NCBI GenBank assembly: GCA_030761205.1 | Contig: JAULJL010000001.1 | Location: 40,185,145-40,249,144 of the forward strand | Source of the DNA: Fremontodendron californicum | Taxonomy: Eukaryota > Streptophyta > Magnoliopsida > Malvales > Malvaceae | Direction: 5' to 3' | DNA: 64,000 nt | Part shown: in pieces, positions 59,680 to 64,000 of the stretch | How the letters are laid out: the number at the start of each line of letters is the position of its first letter | Position numbering within the stretch: position 1 is the first letter of the stretch | Notes under the pieces: generated by a model | What the model was told of the DNA's origin: nothing | Databases searched by the model: none | Seen by the model: only the letters and a program-made list of their open reading frames with translations | Translations under genes and position numbers: made by a program

Positions 59680-60632
59680 ATATATAAAAGGAGAAACTAG
59701 ACATTTGTATTCCGTGTGCAGTTCACTTTTTTGCGGTTTCAAAGATAACTGACAATGGAGGTCATAACTAAACTTATTTTAGCTAATTTTAATATGAAAA
59801 AGCTTAATGTAGTTGTCATCTCGTGGAACATATATGACAGCAACACAGTGATTCAGAAAAATATTAATATTCAGATAGGTGAAGCTGCATAAAATATGAA
59901 CTATAGAAGCATCACCAACAAGATCCTTAAAAGACTCAACTCAATGTAGTTTTACTGCAACTCAATTTTCAATGATAAAACCAAGTGCGGAGTAATTGTA
60001 TGTACCTTCTTTTTCTCCTTATTACATAGTAGACAGAAAACTGATACCATGAACAGCCTATATGAAAATAGCCTTGTTATAATTCGTTACCAAAACTATA
60101 TGAATAGAAGGTGAAAATAAGTTTCTTCAGTATTTAATACATACCATGATTAGTTGATAAAAACCGATATTAAGAGACATAAACATATTATATAAATAGG
60201 ATGATAATACAATTCCAAAATGTGAAAACCATGGATCATGCTTCTAGTTTACTGCCCGACTAGAAGATGCATAAGTAATCTTCTACATGGCTTAAGACCT
60301 AGGACCATTTTTTCCCCTAAGAATAGCTTGCATTCACATAACCAGCAAAATACAGTTACCTTTGAGACGCTGGACCTTAAAAGTAAATTCAGGCTACATT
60401 TTCTGTCAGCAAGTGTCAGAGCAAACTACAGCACAACATTGGACAGCATACTAGCATCCCAAGGAAGGTTCACAACCCAATACTAGAAATGTCATAAAAA
60501 TTTGAGTTTGCAGAACAAGGAATTTGTGTATTTAACAAGGAACTATAAGCATATGCTGCAATAACTCTGCCTGTGGCAGCACTACGTGCCTATATCTGTG
60601 ACTACAGCCGGTCCCAAGCCCGGAAAAAGGAG
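59680..60632. other. Intergenic stretch downstream of the MADS-box gene
   Basis: No exon, RNA gene or element could be supported here. Short open frames on the plus strand show no family features. Confidence 0.5.
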
Positions 60633-60962
60633 GAGGGTTGCAACATGTTGAAAAGAAACACTATAAAACAATTATGTACTATCAAAATAACCTGACTTTC
60701 GAATTGTAAAATAAATGCAAGTATAACAAGAGCAAAATAGAACTTAGATATGTGCCTTGCAATTAAATTTAGTTATATTCTAATGTTGATCCACCAGAAA
60801 ATGAGGGTTGCAACATGTTGAAAAGAAACACTATAAAACAATTATGGACTATCAAATAACCAGACTTTCGAATTGTAAAATAAATGCAAGTATAACAAGA
60901 GCAAAATAGAACTTAGATATGTGCCTTTCAATTAAGTATAGTTATGTTCTAATGTTGATCCA
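60633..60962. repeat. 161-bp direct duplication
   Basis: A block from GAGGGTTGCAACATGTTG to AATGTTGATCCA occupies 60633-60793 and again 60803-60962, about 95 percent identical by eye. The second copy ends exactly at the start of the second copia LTR. Confidence 0.87.
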
Positions 60963-61210
60963 TGTTGAAAAAGGAAAGATTTGGTAGGCAATACCAAATA
61001 TTCTAAGGTTTATTAGCTGTTAATAGTTGCTGTAAATAGAATCAGATTTGGTAGTCAATACCAAATATTCTGATTTTTAATATTAGCCAATTAGGAGATT
61101 AGTTAGGCCAGCTAACTATAGTAATTAATTCCCTAAAGATATGTTTGTATTCTTTCTTATAAGAAGAATCCTTGTAAACTTATATAGAATAATATATAGA
61201 ATAATTCACA
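60963..61210 (+). repeat. 5' LTR of the second copia element
   Basis: 248 bp from TGTTGAAAAAGG to ATAATTCACA. It contains two copies of AGATTTGGTAG(G/T)CAATACC about 70 bp apart and a region likely to hold the transcription start. It is directly followed by the primer-binding site. Confidence 0.85.
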
Positions 61211-61287
61211 TGGTATCAGAGCCTCTCTGAGCAATTCAAAGAAAAAAAAAATCATTGTTTTCTATATATTTTCATTGCTGATCAACC

Positions 61288-63990
61288 ATGTCTGATATTT
61301 CTTTCGAGTCAACCCCGTCCCTTACAACCCAGCCAACCAACCTTGCAACCTAAGCACCCAATACTGATTCTCATTCTGTTTAGATCACAACTATTTGCCT
61401 TAATGGTGAAAATTATTTACGGTGGTCTCAGTCCGTTCGGACGTACATCAGAGGGCGGGGAAAGCTTGGGTACCTGACATGAGACAAGAAGCCACCAGTA
61501 TCGAAGGACCCAACATATACGACCTGGGATGCAGAAAATTCAATGCTGATGACTTGGCTTGTGAACTCTATGGACGAGGATATTGGCTCCAACTACATGT
61601 GCTACTCCACGGCCAAAGAACTCTGGGACAATGTAAATCAGATGTACTCTTATTTGGGAAATCAGTCTCAGGTCTACGAATTGACCTTGAAAATTGGTGA
61701 GATTAGGCAGGGGGAAGACTCGGCCACCAAGTACTTCAATTCATTAAAGCGTCTGTGGCAAGATTTGGATATGTTCAGTGATTATGAATGAAAATCCACT
61801 TAAGATGCCAATCATAACAGATGGACCATGGAAGCTCATCGCATTTACAAATTCCTCGTTGGACTCAACGTTGAATTTGACGGATCATTGGCAGGTCCCC
61901 ACTTCCTTAAATTGTTGAGGTGTTTGCTGAGGTTCGAAGAGAAGAGAGCCACAGACATGTAATGTTGGGGAAGAAGGCTTGTTGAGAGTTCAGCCCTTCT
62001 TGTTGCCGAGGCTACTGCCAATAAAACAGCCAATTTTCAACGAAAACCTGAAGAGAAACTACAGGTCTGGTGCGACTACTGCAACAAACAGCGCCATACT
62101 TGAGAGACTTGCTGGAAAATTCACAAAAAAACAGCAAACTAGAAAAGCAGCAAGCCTGGTGACAGAAACAGCCGTGCGATTCCCACTGCTAATGAAGCTG
62201 AGATAAATCCTTTCAGCAAAGAGCAGATGGATCACCTTCTGAAATTGCTGAAATCTAATTCCTCATCTGGTATTCCTAATGTTTCTCTTGCGCAAACAGG
62301 TAGTGCACTTAATGTCCTTTCTTGTAGTTCAAATTCTACTCCATGGATAATTGATTCTGGAGCCTCTGATCATATGATCAGCCTTTCCAATATTTTTAGC
62401 ACTTACTCGCCATGTTCTGGCCTTGAAAAAATTAGAATTGCAGATGGTAGCTTCTCACCCATTGCAGGATAAGGTCTGATAAAATTATCCAAGAAAATTG
62501 ATCTAAAATCTGTTCTCCATGTCCCTAAACTAGCCTGTAACCTTCTTTCTGTGAGTAAACTAACCAAAGAATCTAATTGCCGTGTAAATTTCTGTGATTC
62601 TTACTGCGAATTTCAGGTCCGGAGCTTGAAGAAAAAGATTGGCAGTGCTAAGATGATAGCCGGACTTTACTACTTTGATGGTAACTTCTCCAGTAATAAA
62701 AAGGCTCAGGGTCTTAACAGTGCCAGTTCTAATTCTGTTTATGAACAAATAATGCTTTGGCACTTACGACTAGGACATCCTAGCTTTCCATATCTTAAAA
62801 ATTTGTTTCCTACTTTATTTAAGGATTTGGATTGTTTATCGTTCTATTGTGAAAGTTATTGTTTATCTAAAAATCATCGTACTACTTATTTGTCAAAACC
62901 TTACACTTTTCAAAACCATTTTATTTAATACATAGTGATGTTTGGGGACCTTCAAGAGTCACTACTATCTCTGAGAAAAAATGATTTGTTACCTTTATCG
63001 ATGATCATACACATTTGTGTTGGATTTATTTGATGAATGAAAAGTTTGAGGTTGAAAACCTGTTTAAGGAATTTTACGTGATCGTTGAAACTCAATTTCA
63101 AACAAAAATTAGTATTCTTCACACTGATAATGGAACCGAGTAATTATGAAATTTTGGGAAGTTTTTTGAAGGAAAAAGGGATACATAATCAGTCTACTTG
63201 TGTTGATACTCCTCAACAAAACGGAATAGCTGAAAGAAAAAATAAGCATTTACTTGAAATGGCTCGTGTTTTAATGTTTTCAATGCATGTTCCAAACTAT
63301 CTTTGGCAGGAAGCTGTTTTAACAAACTCTTATTTGATTAACAAAATGCCTACACGTGTTTTAAAATATAGCAGCACATTAGAATGTTTCCAAAAAACAT
63401 TTCCCTTATCAAGGATATGCTCAGATTTACCTCTAAAGGTTTTTGGCTGAATTGTTTTTGTTCATATACCCAATAATACTCTACTTGATCCTCGGGCTAA
63501 AAATGTGTTTTTATAGGGTATGCTTCTAATAAAAATGGATATAAGTGTTATAATCCCAAAACAAGAAAAACTTATGCGAGTATGGATGTCTCTTTCTTTG
63601 AAAATAAATCATACTTTCACAAAAATTCTTTTCAAGGGGAGAATGAGGTGATGGAAGCAAATTTTTGGGATTTATTCCTACTCCTTTACCAAACATGATT
63701 TTGACTACTTCACCTAATTCTTCTCATCCTACTGTTATTCCCGAAAATCAAATCAGGAACAATGTGATAAAAATAATGAAGGGAATCCTAGTCATATAGT
63801 GCCGAACATTACTATATCTAAAACAGGGGGTGAATCACTACAATTGGGTAAACGAAATCCCAATACTGAGCCTCTGGTTTATACTCGGAGAAGACCTCAT
63901 CAAAAGAGTCAAAATCAGCCTATTCCTCTTGGAAATTATCAATCTCTACCTTTGGGAACTTGACCTCCAGATATTATAGGTAGTTTTGTT
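61288..63990 (+). pseudogene. Gag-protease-integrase remnant of the second copia element
   Basis: Gag (UBN2-like) is recognisable by LNGENYLRWSQSVRTYIRGR, TWLVNSM and WDNVNQMYSY, with stops in between. The zinc knuckle WCDYCNKQRHT...ETCWKIH near 62068 has a TGA inside. The protease signature WIIDSGASDHM is at about 62344, followed by a TAA near 62470. The integrase zinc finger begins WHLRLGHPSF at about 62758 and its second cysteine appears to be Tyr. The catalytic core is spread over several frames (HTDNGTE near 63120, CVDTPQQNGIAERKN near 63200). There are at least eight in-frame stops or shifts. Confidence 0.87.
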
Positions 63991-64000
63991 CCTAACTCAT

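Larger units (their letters stand above)
60963..64000 (+). mobile_element. Second Ty1/copia retrotransposon, decayed, runs off the window
   Basis: 5' LTR 60963-61210 (TG...CA), primer-binding site TGGTATCAGAGC at 61211-61222, gag from an ATG at 61288, then protease and integrase. The window ends before the reverse transcriptase. Numerous stops and frameshifts show an older insertion than the element at 3762-8361. The two share integrase motifs but not LTR sequence. Confidence 0.9.

Overview
This window is nuclear DNA from a flowering plant, almost certainly a eudicot. It is AT-rich and intron-rich, with GT-AG splice sites, plant-type Ty1/copia elements, a Mutator-like element and many small hAT-type MITEs. 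The gene families fit a rosid; a Malvales relative such as cotton or cacao is a guess from MULE and protein style only. All gene calls come from reading exon translations and splice sites by eye. No database search was possible.

Layout. (1) 1-9574, minus strand: a rhamnogalacturonate lyase-like gene (polysaccharide lyase family 4), now a pseudogene with at least seven disabling changes. A young copia element (3762-8361) plus a broken second 3' end and an inverted third LTR sit in its third exon, and about 150 bp of host sequence is present on both sides. (2) 10057-10400: an unrecognised coding-like piece with a 49-bp tandem duplication. (3) 10899-14321, minus strand: an apparently intact five-exon gene for a 199-residue TRAF-type zinc finger protein with a C-terminal membrane segment. 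(4) 15032-24152: transposon-rich. The core is a 7.3-kb MULE (16070-23387) with long terminal inverted repeats. It carries a transposase pseudogene lacking its catalytic core on the plus strand, a plant-mobile-domain (MAIN-like) pseudogene on the minus strand, and a nested hAT MITE. (5) 24.2-35.7 kb: about 11 kb without a recognisable gene. (6) 35.75-59.68 kb, plus strand: a complete AGL17/ANR1-clade type II MADS-box gene. Eight coding exons give 239 residues ending TKLGLQLH. Intron 1 is 17.4 kb and intron 2 is 4.2 kb, both full of MITEs and tandem duplications. (7) 60633-64000: a 161-bp tandem duplication and then the 5' part of a second, decayed copia element that runs off the window.

Two genes look functional: the TRAF zinc finger gene and the MADS gene. 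The lyase and both MULE genes are decaying, mostly by stop codons and Cys-to-Tyr changes of the kind cytosine deamination produces. The most unusual structures are the composite retroelement with its duplicated host flanks, the hairpin-repeat arrays inside its LTRs, the MULE that pairs a core-less transposase with a mobile-domain gene, and two possible alternative-splicing sites at the 3' end of the MADS gene.
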